Below are positions 7,826 to 17,605 of a stretch of DNA of 64,000 bases, piece after piece. The DNA comes from JAVBJV01 sp031546815 (GTDB lineage Bacteria > Pseudomonadota > Alphaproteobacteria > Acetobacterales > Acetobacteraceae): the NCBI GenBank assembly GCA_031546815.1, contig JAVBJV010000010.1, forward strand, positions 62,001-126,000, in the 5' to 3' direction. Position 1 is the first letter of the stretch. Every line of letters starts with the position of its first letter. The position numbers were made by a program, and so were the translations under genes. The notes under the pieces were generated by a model that saw only the letters and a list, made by a program, of their open reading frames with translations, ran no database searches and had not been told where the DNA came from.

Positions 7826-9019
7826 TCATCGCAAAGGTGCAAATGGGTTGATTGCGCCCGCGGCCAGCACCGCCCATGCGGTGGGGGCCAGATGTGGACG
7901 ACGCGGATAGCGGAAGTCGGGCGTGGTCGGATCTACCCCGGTGGACAGGCCGGTCGAGAGCGATGGCACATCCGTTGCCCAGATCATCCCCGATGGAGAG
8001 ATCTGTTCTCTCAACGTCTGGCCGAAGCGAATGGCGGTGCTGTGATGGCGCTCGCCCGACAGACGCAAAGTCAGGGCGGTGAAGGCAGTTCCTTCCATCC
8101 ACACCCCGTCGCGATCGTCGTTGAAGTCGACGCCCCTGTCGGAAATTTCATGCTGCTGCGACACCCAGCGGAGCGCGGGGTCAGCCCGATTGCGCGGCAT
8201 GTCCGAGTCGAGCAGCGGCCAGATATTCGCATCCAGCGCCGAATGCCGGTTGAGCGCTCCATCCGGCGTCAGCCCCGTCAGATAGCGTTCTTCGCGTGCA
8301 TCCCACAGCGCATCGATCGCCTGGCGCGCCAGTGCCGCACCATCGCTGCGGCCGAGGCGCTTGAACACGACATACAAATCGAAATTCTGCTCGGTTGAGA
8401 TCCAGCCCTGACGCTCCGGTGCTGGTTCGTGCCCGATGAAACCACCCGCATAGCCGCGTTCTGTGCGCAGGTTCACATCCAGCCAGTCGGCGGCGCGGTG
8501 TGCTGCGTCGCGGAAGCTGGTGTCGCGCGTCGCTTCCCACAGCGCCACCCAGAGCAGCATCGCCCAGCCCATCACCCCGGTGGCGGTTCCAGCGTGGTAC
8601 ACATCCTCGACCCAGCGCGACGTCGTCGCATCCCACCAGCCGGGCATATGCGCGGCAGTGACCGGGCCGGGGAGGTAGGCATTGCGCAGCCGCCCATCTT
8701 TCCAGAACCGGTCCTGCGCCTGATACAGCATCAGCGCCGTGCCGATACGACGGGCGGAATTGATCTCGCCATTGGCCAGCAGTGCGATGCCCGCGACGGC
8801 GTTGTCGTAGACATAGGCGACATTGCCTTGTGTGTGATCGAAGGCGGTGTCGGTGCCTTGTGCCTCCCACGACTTCAGCAGGCCAGCGCCGGGGAACGCC
8901 GTCATCCGGTCGTGCAATGTCGTCAGGCACTGTGCTTTCAGTCCGTCCCAGTCGAACGAGACCGGTTCGGCAAAGGCCGGTGCTGCCAGCATGGCGGCGA
9001 GCAGATGGCGGCGTTGCAT
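7826..9019 (-). CDS. Exported six-hairpin-glycosidase-like protein, function unknown
   Basis: The 397-residue product begins MQRRHLLAAMLAAPAFA, a short signal peptide with twin Arg, so Tat or Sec export is possible. The rest is rich in Trp, Asp and Ala helices with repeated segments such as YVYDNAVAGIALLANG and YRR/TWxD pieces, typical of an (alpha/alpha)6 barrel. Such folds occur in glycoside hydrolases and epimerases, but I see no diagnostic catalytic motif. The start is chosen to give the signal peptide and a 4-base gap after the dienelactone hydrolase gene, which suggests co-transcription. Confidence 0.6.
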   Translation of the reverse strand: MQRRHLLAAMLAAPAFAEPVSFDWDGLKAQCLTTLHDRMTAFPGAGLLKSWEAQGTDTAFDHTQGNVAYVYDNAVAGIALLANGEINSARRIGTALMLYQAQDRFWKDGRLRNAYLPGPVTAAHMPGWWDATTSRWVEDVYHAGTATGVMGWAMLLWVALWEATRDTSFRDAAHRAADWLDVNLRTERGYAGGFIGHEPAPERQGWISTEQNFDLYVVFKRLGRSDGAALARQAIDALWDAREERYLTGLTPDGALNRHSALDANIWPLLDSDMPRNRADPALRWVSQQHEISDRGVDFNDDRDGVWMEGTAFTALTLRLSGERHHSTAIRFGQTLREQISPSGMIWATDVPSLSTGLSTGVDPTTPDFRYPRRPHLAPTAWAVLAAGAINPFAPLR

Positions 9020-9023
9020 GTGT

Positions 9024-9722
9024 TCAGCCCAGCGTACGGGCCAGCAGCTCGGCGCTGCGGCCGTTGGCAATCGTGGCGGCGCGGATATTTTCGTTGATGC
9101 CGTTCACGCGCGCAAAAGCATGGTTGACCGCAGGATACACATGCGCGGTGATTTGCGTGTTGTCCTCGATGCCAGCCAGGATTTTTGTGCGGGCTTCGGG
9201 GGGGACGTATTCGTCGTTCTCGGCGATGTGCATCAGCAGCGGTTTTTTAATGCTGCCCGCCTGATCGACCAGACCTTCCAGCCCCACACCATAATAACTG
9301 ATGTTGCAATCAGCGTCCGACTGCTGCGCCATCATGACGGCCAAACGTCCGCCCAGGCAGAAACCGATTGTGCCCGCCTTGCCATTGCTGCCCGGATAGG
9401 CGCGTGCAGCGGTCAGAGCAGCCTTCAGGTCTTCGATTCCCTTGGCCTGATCGAAGCGGTTCATCAGGTCGATTGCTTTATCCCATTCGGCTTTGGTCTT
9501 GTCGGTGATGTCCACGCCGGGTTCCAGTCGCCAGAACAGGTCCGGGCAGACGGCGATGAAGCCCATCTTCGCAATCCAGTCGCAGGTGGCGCGCATGGCG
9601 GCGTTGACGCCGAAAATTTCCTGAATGACGACAACCGCGCCCGCGGGCTTGTTCGCAGGTTCGACAACATAGGCCGAGAAACTTCCGCTGTTGTCGGTGG
9701 CCTTGATGGTGATGCTGGTCAT
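9024..9722 (-). CDS. Dienelactone hydrolase family protein
   Basis: This 232-residue alpha/beta hydrolase has the typical triad: Cys122 in GFCLGG, Asp170 in AENDEYV and His201 in AVNHAF. A Cys nucleophile instead of Ser is the mark of dienelactone hydrolases (carboxymethylenebutenolidases), which open lactone rings in aromatic breakdown. Many relatives have other substrates, and no other chlorocatechol genes are seen here. It is the first gene of a minus-strand run, with the exported barrel protein 4 bases downstream. Confidence 0.9.
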   Translation of the reverse strand: MTSITIKATDNSGSFSAYVVEPANKPAGAVVVIQEIFGVNAAMRATCDWIAKMGFIAVCPDLFWRLEPGVDITDKTKAEWDKAIDLMNRFDQAKGIEDLKAALTAARAYPGSNGKAGTIGFCLGGRLAVMMAQQSDADCNISYYGVGLEGLVDQAGSIKKPLLMHIAENDEYVPPEARTKILAGIEDNTQITAHVYPAVNHAFARVNGINENIRAATIANGRSAELLARTLG

Positions 9723-9766
9723 GTCTGATACGTGCTCCCCAAATGGCAGGTCGTATCAGTGTATCC

Positions 9767-10705
9767 TCAGTTGCGGCGATAGGCGAGACGCAGGCAGCCC
9801 CAGTGCCGTCCATCAACCAGAATGGGGGTGGCTATCTGTATACCAGATATAACAACACCTTCCGCCAGCCTGATGCTGCAAGCACGCTGCGTGAATGGCG
9901 TACGTTCGCGTGCCGATGCATCATACAGACGGCGATGCCCGCGCGATGCTGCGTCGGTTTGCGCGGAGCCTGAAACATAGGGCAGCCGCAGCGCGATGCG
10001 CGAGGTCGGCACGAAGGATGTACGTGTGGTCGCCATGGCCAGCATGATGCGTTCATCGCGCAGCAGTAGATCGCCGAGGATCGCCGGCATGAAGCGTTCC
10101 ACCAATGCGGCCAACGGCGAGTCCGCGCTTTCCTTGATGCTGAACAGATCGGGCAGGCTGATCTGTTCGAACTCCACTGACACTTTCAACCGGTTGCCGA
10201 TAAACGCTGCGGCTTCCTGTGCGGCGCGGATCAGGGCCGCATCCGGATCGGCCGATGCGGATGCATCATCGTCCGGTCCATATGCCTGACGCAGCAACGT
10301 CGGCGTGAGCAAGCCGGATGACAGGGCCGCCCAGGCGCGCTGGGCATCGTCGTTCCCGGCGGCGGGCGTTGGTGTCTGAAGTTGGAAAATCTGTGCCAGA
10401 GAACGCTCGGGCGCGGCTTCGGTGACGGGGAAGCGTGCCTCGATGGGAATAGTCATCACCGCGATCGGCGTCTGCACGGCGTTCACGTTGGTGGGCGCTG
10501 CCTCGGCGCGGGGGGAGATGGAGGTCATCGCCGGCAGCAATTGCAGGATTGCCTGCGCCAGCGGCGTGGGGAAGGGCGGCAGAGTCAGCGCGCGCGGCGT
10601 GACCGTCGGTGCAGCGGGCACAGTCGGAGCTGCCACGTCTGTATTGATGCGTGGCAGAGGCAGAAGCAAGGCGCTCGACGCCAGGGCGGATATAGCGTTT
10701 GCCAT
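9767..10705 (-). CDS. Unknown protein with a chemoreceptor-like C-terminal sensor tail
   Basis: The 312 residues start at an ATG with a GGAG ribosome site 8 bases before; a longer start would overlap the flavin reductase gene. The N-terminal half is Ala/Pro/Thr-rich and low in complexity. The C-terminal 130 residues look folded and end with a PILVDGRHWGCLRLAYR-type tail. That GRHWG-(x)-LR-(x)-YR ending is what I recall from the C-termini of many soluble methyl-accepting chemotaxis proteins, but the methyl-accepting coiled coil is absent. It may be a detached sensory module. No function is assigned. Confidence 0.55.
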   Translation of the reverse strand: MANAISALASSALLLPLPRINTDVAAPTVPAAPTVTPRALTLPPFPTPLAQAILQLLPAMTSISPRAEAAPTNVNAVQTPIAVMTIPIEARFPVTEAAPERSLAQIFQLQTPTPAAGNDDAQRAWAALSSGLLTPTLLRQAYGPDDDASASADPDAALIRAAQEAAAFIGNRLKVSVEFEQISLPDLFSIKESADSPLAALVERFMPAILGDLLLRDERIMLAMATTRTSFVPTSRIALRLPYVSGSAQTDAASRGHRRLYDASARERTPFTQRACSIRLAEGVVISGIQIATPILVDGRHWGCLRLAYRRN

Positions 10706-10788
10706 TGCGTGTTCTCCGGTTGATATACGGTTTAGCAGACGGCCCCTTAACGGTGTGTTACTGTGATGACTTAAGTGGAGATCCAAGT

Positions 10789-11277
10789 ATGCTGGTAGCG
10801 CGCGAAACCTATCGCGAAGCCATGGCCCGGCTGGGGGCGGCGGTGAATGTGGTCACCAGTGACGGTGCGTTCGGGCGTTGCGGATTTACCGCCTCGGCCG
10901 TGTGCAGCGTCACGGACGATCCGCCCACGCTGCTGGTGTGTATGAACCGCGACAACGCGATGAACGCGGTGTTCAAGCAGAACGGTGTGCTGTGCGTGAA
11001 CACGCTGGCTGCTTCGCAGGAAGCACTGTCGAATACGTTTGCAGGGTTCACCGGTGGCACGATGGAAGAGCGCTTTGCCATTGCTGCATGGGACACAGCG
11101 GTAACGGGCGCGCCGCTGCTGCGCAATGCAGTGGTGTCGTTCGACTGCCGGATCGCACAGGTGACGGAAGTTGGAACCCACAGCGTGCTGTTCGCCGAAG
11201 TGCAGGCAATCCGCCAGGGAGACACACGCGAGGGGCTGATGTATTTCAGCCGCACATATCATCGCGTAGGCGCGTAG
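10789..11277 (+). CDS. Flavin reductase-like FMN-binding oxidoreductase
   Basis: The 162-residue protein has the flavin reductase fold seen in HpaC/RutF: an early NVVTSDG segment, GFTASAVCSVTDDPPTLLVCMN, and a FAEVQAI core ending in YFSRTYHRVG. These enzymes use NAD(P)H to reduce FMN or FAD for a partner monooxygenase. No monooxygenase lies next to it, so the partner is unknown. The ATG at 10789 has a GGAG site upstream; an in-frame start 90 bases earlier gives an extension not seen in the family. Confidence 0.88.
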   Translation: MLVARETYREAMARLGAAVNVVTSDGAFGRCGFTASAVCSVTDDPPTLLVCMNRDNAMNAVFKQNGVLCVNTLAASQEALSNTFAGFTGGTMEERFAIAAWDTAVTGAPLLRNAVVSFDCRIAQVTEVGTHSVLFAEVQAIRQGDTREGLMYFSRTYHRVGA

Positions 11278-11303
11278 GGCCGGATTGCTCCGGCCCTGTT
11301 ATC

Positions 11304-12404
11304 TTACATCTGGCTGTAGCTGCCATTCTTCCACAGATAGAACACGTAATCCGGAACCGTCACATCGCCGCGCGGGGTGAAGCTTGTTTCCCCAAGCACC
11401 GACGTCCACGGGCCGGACCCACGCAGAGTGTCCGCCACACGGCGCGGGTCGGTTGAATTAGCCTTGGCGACGGCCTGCGCCCAGATCTGGATCGCCGCAT
11501 AAGTGTAGAGCACATACCCTTCCGGATCGACATTACGGCTGCGGAAAGCCTGCACCACATCGGCCGCTGTGGAGCGACGGCGTGGGTCGGAGGCAAACGT
11601 CATCAGCGTGCCCGAACCCGCATCACCGGTGATCTGCCAGAATTCATTGGTGACCAGCGCGTCGCCGCCGATCAGGGTAACGTTCATTCCCTGTTCCTTG
11701 GCCTGACGCAGGATCAGTCCAGCCTCTGTATGATACCCGCCGACATAGATCACGCTGACGCCCGCTTCCTTCATGCGCGACACCAGTGCCGAGTAATCAC
11801 GTTCACCGGGGGTATAGGCTGCATACAGGGTTTCCTGCATGCCGGCTGCGTTCATGGCTTTCCGGGTTTCGTCAGCAAGCCCCTTTCCGTACGCAGAATT
11901 GTCGTGAAGAACAGCAACGCGCTGTGAACGGAACTCACGTGCGATGTAGGCGCCTGCGACCTGTCCCTGCTGGTCGTCACGTCCGCAGACACGAAAAGTA
12001 TTCCATCCGCCGTCATCCGTGTAGCGCGGATTGGTGGAGGCCGGGCTGATCTGCAACACGCCTTCTTCGGCATAGACTTTGCTGGCGGGGATGGAAGATC
12101 CCGAACAGAAATGCCCTGCCACCAGACGCACACCGCGCCCGGCCAGCTGATTGGCGACCGAAACCGCCTGTCGCGGGTCGCACGCATCGTCGCCCACTTC
12201 CAGGACAAGCTGCTGCCCCAGAACGCCGCCTGCGCGGTTGATGTCGGCGACGGCCTGTTCGGCACCGATCCGCATCTGCGCACCGAATGCTGCGTATTGT
12301 CCGGTCATCGGCCCGGCGGTTGCGATGCGGATCTGCGCTTGCGCCTGCGATGCAGCCACGCTTGCTGCCAGAGCAATCCCCGCAACGAGTGTTCGTCTGA
12401 ACAT
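11304..12404 (-). CDS. livK: Branched-chain-type amino acid ABC transporter, periplasmic binding protein
   Basis: The 366-residue protein starts with a clear signal peptide (MFRRTLVAGIALAASVAASQAQAQ). The family core follows: RIATAGPMTGQYAAFG, GVLGQQLVLEVGDDACDP, and SPASTNPRYTD. These proteins capture Leu/Ile/Val or other small amines and acids for a Liv-type importer. It lies 78 bases after livF as the last gene of the transporter operon. The actual ligand cannot be read from sequence; nearby catabolic genes make lysine-related compounds possible. Confidence 0.92.
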   Translation of the reverse strand: MFRRTLVAGIALAASVAASQAQAQIRIATAGPMTGQYAAFGAQMRIGAEQAVADINRAGGVLGQQLVLEVGDDACDPRQAVSVANQLAGRGVRLVAGHFCSGSSIPASKVYAEEGVLQISPASTNPRYTDDGGWNTFRVCGRDDQQGQVAGAYIAREFRSQRVAVLHDNSAYGKGLADETRKAMNAAGMQETLYAAYTPGERDYSALVSRMKEAGVSVIYVGGYHTEAGLILRQAKEQGMNVTLIGGDALVTNEFWQITGDAGSGTLMTFASDPRRRSTAADVVQAFRSRNVDPEGYVLYTYAAIQIWAQAVAKANSTDPRRVADTLRGSGPWTSVLGETSFTPRGDVTVPDYVFYLWKNGSYSQM

Positions 12405-12482
12405 TTAGTTTCTCCCTTGAAGGCGTTGGGCTGTGAAGTCGGAAAAAACGCTAGCGAAAGACGAGGTGTCGAAAAACAAACT

Positions 12483-13226
12483 TTATGCGTGTGCAGCTGC
12501 GTGTTCAGCACCGCCTTCCAGATAGGCGGCACGCACTTCGGGGCGACTCAGGAGTTCTGCGCCGGTACCGGTCAGCGTGATGGCACCGTTGATCAGCACG
12601 TAGGCACGATGCGCCAGACGCAATGCCTGGAACGCATTCTGTTCGACCAGCAATACAGTCAGGCCGGTTGTACGGTTCAGTTCGCGAATGGCCGCAAAGA
12701 TCTGCCGCGATACCAGCGGCGCCAGACCCAGCGATGGTTCGTCCAGCAACAACAGACGCGGGCGCGACATCAATGCGCGTGCAATCGACAGCATCTGCTG
12801 TTCGCCGCCCGACAGCGTGCCACTGCGCTGGTGCAGCCTTTCCTTCAGACGCGGGAACAAGGTGCAGACCTGTTCAAGGTCGGCGTCGAAATATGTGTTG
12901 CCGACAACCTGCGCGCCGATCTGTAAATTCTCGAGCACCGTCATGCGTGGAAAGACATGCCGCCCCTCGGGTGACTGCGCGATTCCGCGGCGCATGATGG
13001 CGTGGGTAGGCATGGCGGCGATGTCGTCACCCTCGTGCATGATGGTGCCGTGGCGGGCGCGGGGCTCGCCGCAGATCGTCATCATCAGGGTGGATTTTCC
13101 AGCACCGTTGGCGCCGATCAGGGAAACGATCTCGCCCTTGAAAACATCGATGTCGATGCCGCGCAACGCCTGGATCGCGCCATAGAAAGCCGTCACGTTG
13201 CGCAGGGAAAGCAGGGGGGTGTTCAT
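12483..13226 (-). CDS. livF: Branched-chain-type ABC transporter ATP-binding protein LivF
   Basis: This 247-residue ATPase has Walker A GANGAGKST, signature LSGGEQQML and Walker B LLLLDEPSLGLAP, with LivF-type features such as ALRGIDIDV near the start and VEQN after Walker B. A much longer frame runs through the livG region, but the real start is the ATG at 13226, which overlaps the livG stop as ATGA. It powers amino acid import together with LivG. Confidence 0.95.
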   Translation of the reverse strand: MNTPLLSLRNVTAFYGAIQALRGIDIDVFKGEIVSLIGANGAGKSTLMMTICGEPRARHGTIMHEGDDIAAMPTHAIMRRGIAQSPEGRHVFPRMTVLENLQIGAQVVGNTYFDADLEQVCTLFPRLKERLHQRSGTLSGGEQQMLSIARALMSRPRLLLLDEPSLGLAPLVSRQIFAAIRELNRTTGLTVLLVEQNAFQALRLAHRAYVLINGAITLTGTGAELLSRPEVRAAYLEGGAEHAAAHA

Positions 13227-14017
13227 GCGGAAATATCCTCGTCTTCCGGCTCGCCCAGATAGGCGGCGATGACGCCAGGGTCGGCGCGTACTTCGGCGGG
13301 CAAGCCGTCGCTGATTTTCTGCCCGTGGTCGAGGACGACGATGTGATCGCTGATCTGCATCACCACGCGCATGTCGTGTTCGATCAGCAGAATACTGACG
13401 TCGAGTTCGGCGCGGATGCGCAGCAGCAGGGCGTTGAGGTCGGTGCTCTCGCGCGGGTTCAGCCCGGCGGCAGGTTCGTCGAGGCACAGAAGCTTCGGGT
13501 CGGTGCACATGGCACGCGCAATTTCCAACCGGCGTTGCGCGCCATATGGCAGGGCGGCGGCGGCCGTGTCTGCCCGATCGCGCAGGCCGGTTGCGTTCAG
13601 CCAGAACAATGCCTTGTCGATCGCGGCCTGCTCCGCCGCGCGATAACGCGACAGACCGAGGATTGCGCCGATCGTAAAACCCGTAGCGGCCTGCAGTTTT
13701 GCGTGCTGCGCGACCAGCAGATTTTCGAGCACCGTCATCCCGCCGAACAGACGCACATTCTGGAACGTGCGCGCCACACGTCCGTCGCGCGCAATGCGAT
13801 GGCCGGGTAGTTTGTGCAGCGCCTTGCCATCCAGAAGAATGCTGCCGGATGTCGGGCGATAGAAACCGGTGATGCAGTTGAAGACGGTCGTCTTGCCAGC
13901 ACCGTTCGGCCCGATTACCGCGGTGATGGCGCCCTTGTCGGCGGTGAATGACAGATCGTTGATGGCGATCAGACCGCCGAAGCGCATGGTCAGGTTTTGT
14001 ACCGACAGAAAGCTCAT
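13223..14017 (-). CDS. livG: Branched-chain-type ABC transporter ATP-binding protein LivG
   Basis: The 264-residue ATPase has Walker A GPNGAGKTT and Walker B LLCLDEPAAGLNP. The ABC signature is the LivG-type variant LPYGAQRRLEIARAM in place of the classical LSGGQ. It overlaps livM upstream and livF downstream by four bases each. LivG and LivF form the ATPase pair of the importer. Confidence 0.95.
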   Translation of the reverse strand: MSFLSVQNLTMRFGGLIAINDLSFTADKGAITAVIGPNGAGKTTVFNCITGFYRPTSGSILLDGKALHKLPGHRIARDGRVARTFQNVRLFGGMTVLENLLVAQHAKLQAATGFTIGAILGLSRYRAAEQAAIDKALFWLNATGLRDRADTAAAALPYGAQRRLEIARAMCTDPKLLCLDEPAAGLNPRESTDLNALLLRIRAELDVSILLIEHDMRVVMQISDHIVVLDHGQKISDGLPAEVRADPGVIAAYLGEPEDEDISA

Positions 14018-15281
14018 CCGTTTCCCTGCCCCACAAGCTCGGAGGAGATCGCGCGGCGTTCAGTCAATACAACGGTTGGCGCCCGGCTGGAGACCAGACC
14101 GCGCGGGCGCAATACCATGATGACGACCAGCGCCGCGCCGAACAGCAGCATCCGATATTCGGCCAGATCGCGAAACACCTCGAACCCGCCGATCATCACC
14201 AACGCTGCCAGTGCTGTGCCGATCTGGCTGCCCAGACCGCCTAGCACAACGATGGCGAGGATGATGGCGCTCTCGATAAAGGTGAAGCTCTCGGGGCTGA
14301 TGAAGCCTTGACGTGTGGCAAAGAATGCCCCCGCAAAGCCGCCGAACATCGCACCCAGAGAAAATGCCGCCAGCTTGGTGGTGGTGACGTTGATGCCGAG
14401 CGAGCGACACGCGATCTCGTCCTCGCGCAATGCCTCCCACGCACGTCCGATCGGCAGGCGGCGCAGGCGGATCGAGACCCAGTACGTCACCAGCGCCAGC
14501 GCGAGGATCAGGTAATACAGGAACATCACGCGATGCGTGGGCGATGGCTCAAGCCCGAAAAAGCCGGCGAAGGTGCCGGGGCCTCCTTCAGCGCTGAACG
14601 GCAGTCCGAAGAAACTGGGCCGAGGAACGCCGCTCACGCCGTTCGGCCCGTGCGTCAGCGAGACCCAGTTGAGGAGCACGATGCGGATGATCTCGCCAAA
14701 CGCCAGCGTGACGATGGCCAGATAATCGCCACGCAACCGCAGCACCGGAAACCCCAGCAGGATTCCCCAGAACGCCGCGAAAATCCCCGCCAGCGGCAGA
14801 CACAGCCAGAACGACAAACCAAAGTTCGTGGCCAGCAGCGCGTAGGTATACGCACCGATCGCATAGAACGCGACATACCCAAGGTCGAGCAATCCCGCCA
14901 ACCCGACCACGATGTTCAGCCCCCAGCCGAGCATCACATATGTCAGCACCAGAATCCCCAGATCGAGGTGGTAACGCCCCACACCAGGAATCCCTGGCAT
15001 GATCAGCACAGCCCCCAGCATTACCGGCCCCAGATAGACGCCGAGCTTTCCCATGTCGGGCAACGCGAAACGCGATGGGGGTGCATGTGTTGTTGATTGT
15101 CCTTTCCACGCCAGCAACGCCAGACGCAGCACGAAAACGGCGGCAACAAGAACGGCCACGCGCTGCCAGTAATAATGCAGCGCCAATCCCCCCACCGCGG
15201 CTTCGGTGCGGATGCCCACCAGCGGCAGAAACAGGCCGAGCGCCACACACGCCGAGAGTGCGGCATCACGAAATGCGGCAC

Positions 15282-15285
<4 letters not shown>
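14014..15285 (-). CDS. livM: Branched-chain-type ABC transporter permease LivM
   Basis: A 423-residue membrane protein with about ten hydrophobic helices. The family core is present: GLNIVVGLAGLLDLGYVAFYAIGAY and, near the C-terminus, GLGSQIGTALAALVMIGGFEVFRDLAEYRMLLFGAALV. It overlaps livH by four bases and livG by four bases. Together with LivH it forms the channel in the inner membrane. The N-terminal 100 residues before the core add extra helices, as in longer LivM proteins. Confidence 0.94.
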
Positions 15286-16202
<917 letters not shown>

Positions 16203-16308
16203 GCTCCCTTGTCGTTTGGTCTCCCGCGACAAGGCAAGCAAACGCACGCGCAACATGCAAGAAAATTCAAATATTTCAATGGGTTGAAATTAGTATAAGC
16301 TATACAAC
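16203..16308 (-). promoter_or_regulatory. AT-rich control region upstream of livH, with an inverted repeat
   Basis: The gap before livH is AT-rich. It holds a perfect inverted repeat ATTTCAA-TGGG-TTGAAAT at 16273-16290 and a shorter GTATA-AGC-TATAC nearby. These could be a regulator site and a promoter for the transporter operon. The regulator is not known. Confidence 0.5.
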
Positions 16309-17505
16309 TTATATAATGTTTGCCTCGCGCAAAGGGCGATCAGCGGTGATGCGACCATACGCAAGATCGCGCAGGTCGAGCGTCTTGAATGCACCATGTA
16401 CAATGAGTTCCGAAAGCGCACGTCCGACGGCGGGGGATTGCTGTAAACCGTGCCCGGAGAATCCGTTGCAGAGGAACATGTTTCCTACATCGTCAGCGGG
16501 ACCGACGATGGCGTTCTGGTCGAACAGATTCATGTCGTAAGGCCCCGCCCATGCGCGGCCCGGACGGATGTTCTCGAACGCAGGAATGCGGTGCGCGAGG
16601 GCGGGCCAGATGCGCTCTTCAAACAGCGACCAGTCGGGATTCTGTGTGGCGGGATTGTCGTCCTGCCAGTCCGAATCCGGCTCTGTGCTGGTGGGCGATA
16701 TGCCGCAGATAAAACCTGCTCCTTCGGGGCGCACATATGCACCGCTGATATCGATCAGCAGCGGGCAGTCCGGGACCGGTGTTGCGCAGGTGAATGAAAA
16801 TACCGACCGGCGTTTGGCGTGTACCGGGATATCTATTCCGGCTGTTGCAGCCAATGCGCGCGCGCCGGATCCTGCGCAGTTCACAAAGCTCCGGCACGCA
16901 ATTGTGCTGCCATCGTTCAGCACCACGCCGGTGATGCGGTTTCCTTCGCGCACCAGCCTGATTGCGCGTTGTTCGCGATACACGGCACCCAGTGCGATTG
17001 CTTTGCGCCGAAACGCTTGCAGAAGAGACCAGCCATCGTACCAGCCTTCGCCTGTTCTCCCCCAGGAACCTGCGGTCAGATCATTGGTGTTGAGCCACGG
17101 AAACTGCGCTTTCAGGGCAGGGGATTGCAGATAGACGATATCCGCACCTTCGCGGTTCTGCAGCGCCACGTTGTCAGATAACTGCGCGGCACCGGCCTCT
17201 GTCGCGCAATACAGATAGCCACCTTCATGCAGCGCAATATCCGGGGTGACATCATCGACACCAAGATGCTCGCCAATCCTGCGCATAAACTGAATACCGT
17301 AGAGGGAGATCCATATATTGGCCGGAACCGAAAACTGCTGGCGGATCGACGCCGCCGACAGGGCTGATGCGGACAGTCTGTAGGACGCATCTTTTTCCAG
17401 AACCAGAACACGCCCGTCGAAATCCGGGTCGTTCAGCAGATGATACGCAGTGGACGACCCCAACGCGGCGCCGCCTGCGATGATGACATCGAAGTATTCG
17501 CTCAT
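16309..17505 (-). CDS. FAD-dependent amine/imino-acid oxidase (DAO family), possible L-pipecolate oxidase
   Basis: The 398-residue flavoprotein begins MSEYFDVIIAGGAALGSSTAYHL, a dinucleotide-binding fold with an alanine variation of GxGxxG (GGAALG). It has the late RAWAGPYDMNLFDQNAIVGP and NGFSGHGLQQSPAVGRALSEL blocks of the sarcosine oxidase/D-amino acid oxidase family. Substrates for the family are N-methyl or cyclic amines. It is divergent from an ALDH7-type gene and upstream of livH. In Pseudomonas putida the AmaA/AmaB pair oxidises L-pipecolate, which suggests, but does not prove, the same role here. Confidence 0.75.
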   Translation of the reverse strand: MSEYFDVIIAGGAALGSSTAYHLLNDPDFDGRVLVLEKDASYRLSASALSAASIRQQFSVPANIWISLYGIQFMRRIGEHLGVDDVTPDIALHEGGYLYCATEAGAAQLSDNVALQNREGADIVYLQSPALKAQFPWLNTNDLTAGSWGRTGEGWYDGWSLLQAFRRKAIALGAVYREQRAIRLVREGNRITGVVLNDGSTIACRSFVNCAGSGARALAATAGIDIPVHAKRRSVFSFTCATPVPDCPLLIDISGAYVRPEGAGFICGISPTSTEPDSDWQDDNPATQNPDWSLFEERIWPALAHRIPAFENIRPGRAWAGPYDMNLFDQNAIVGPADDVGNMFLCNGFSGHGLQQSPAVGRALSELIVHGAFKTLDLRDLAYGRITADRPLREANII

Positions 17506-17605
17506 TGTTTCCCGGTCTTGTTCTTTTTGTCGATGACATGCAGCATGTGACCTCCGATAAAAGCCCGGTTTGTCACCGATCACAAGAAGCGGAGATGGTA
17601 ACGCC
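17506..17605. promoter_or_regulatory. Divergent promoter region between the FAD oxidase and ALDH genes
   Basis: This 100-base gap between two genes transcribed outward contains a perfect palindrome, ACATGC-A-GCATGT (17536-17548). Near 17570-17585 there is a looser inverted pattern TTGT..ACAA. Either may bind a shared regulator for the two catabolic genes. No regulator gene is adjacent. Confidence 0.45.

Noticed and set aside
12483..14036. 517-codon minus-strand frame joining livG and livF regions
   Set aside because: Only the part from 13226 is LivF. The first half is an out-of-frame reading of livG, and the ATGA overlap gives the true start.
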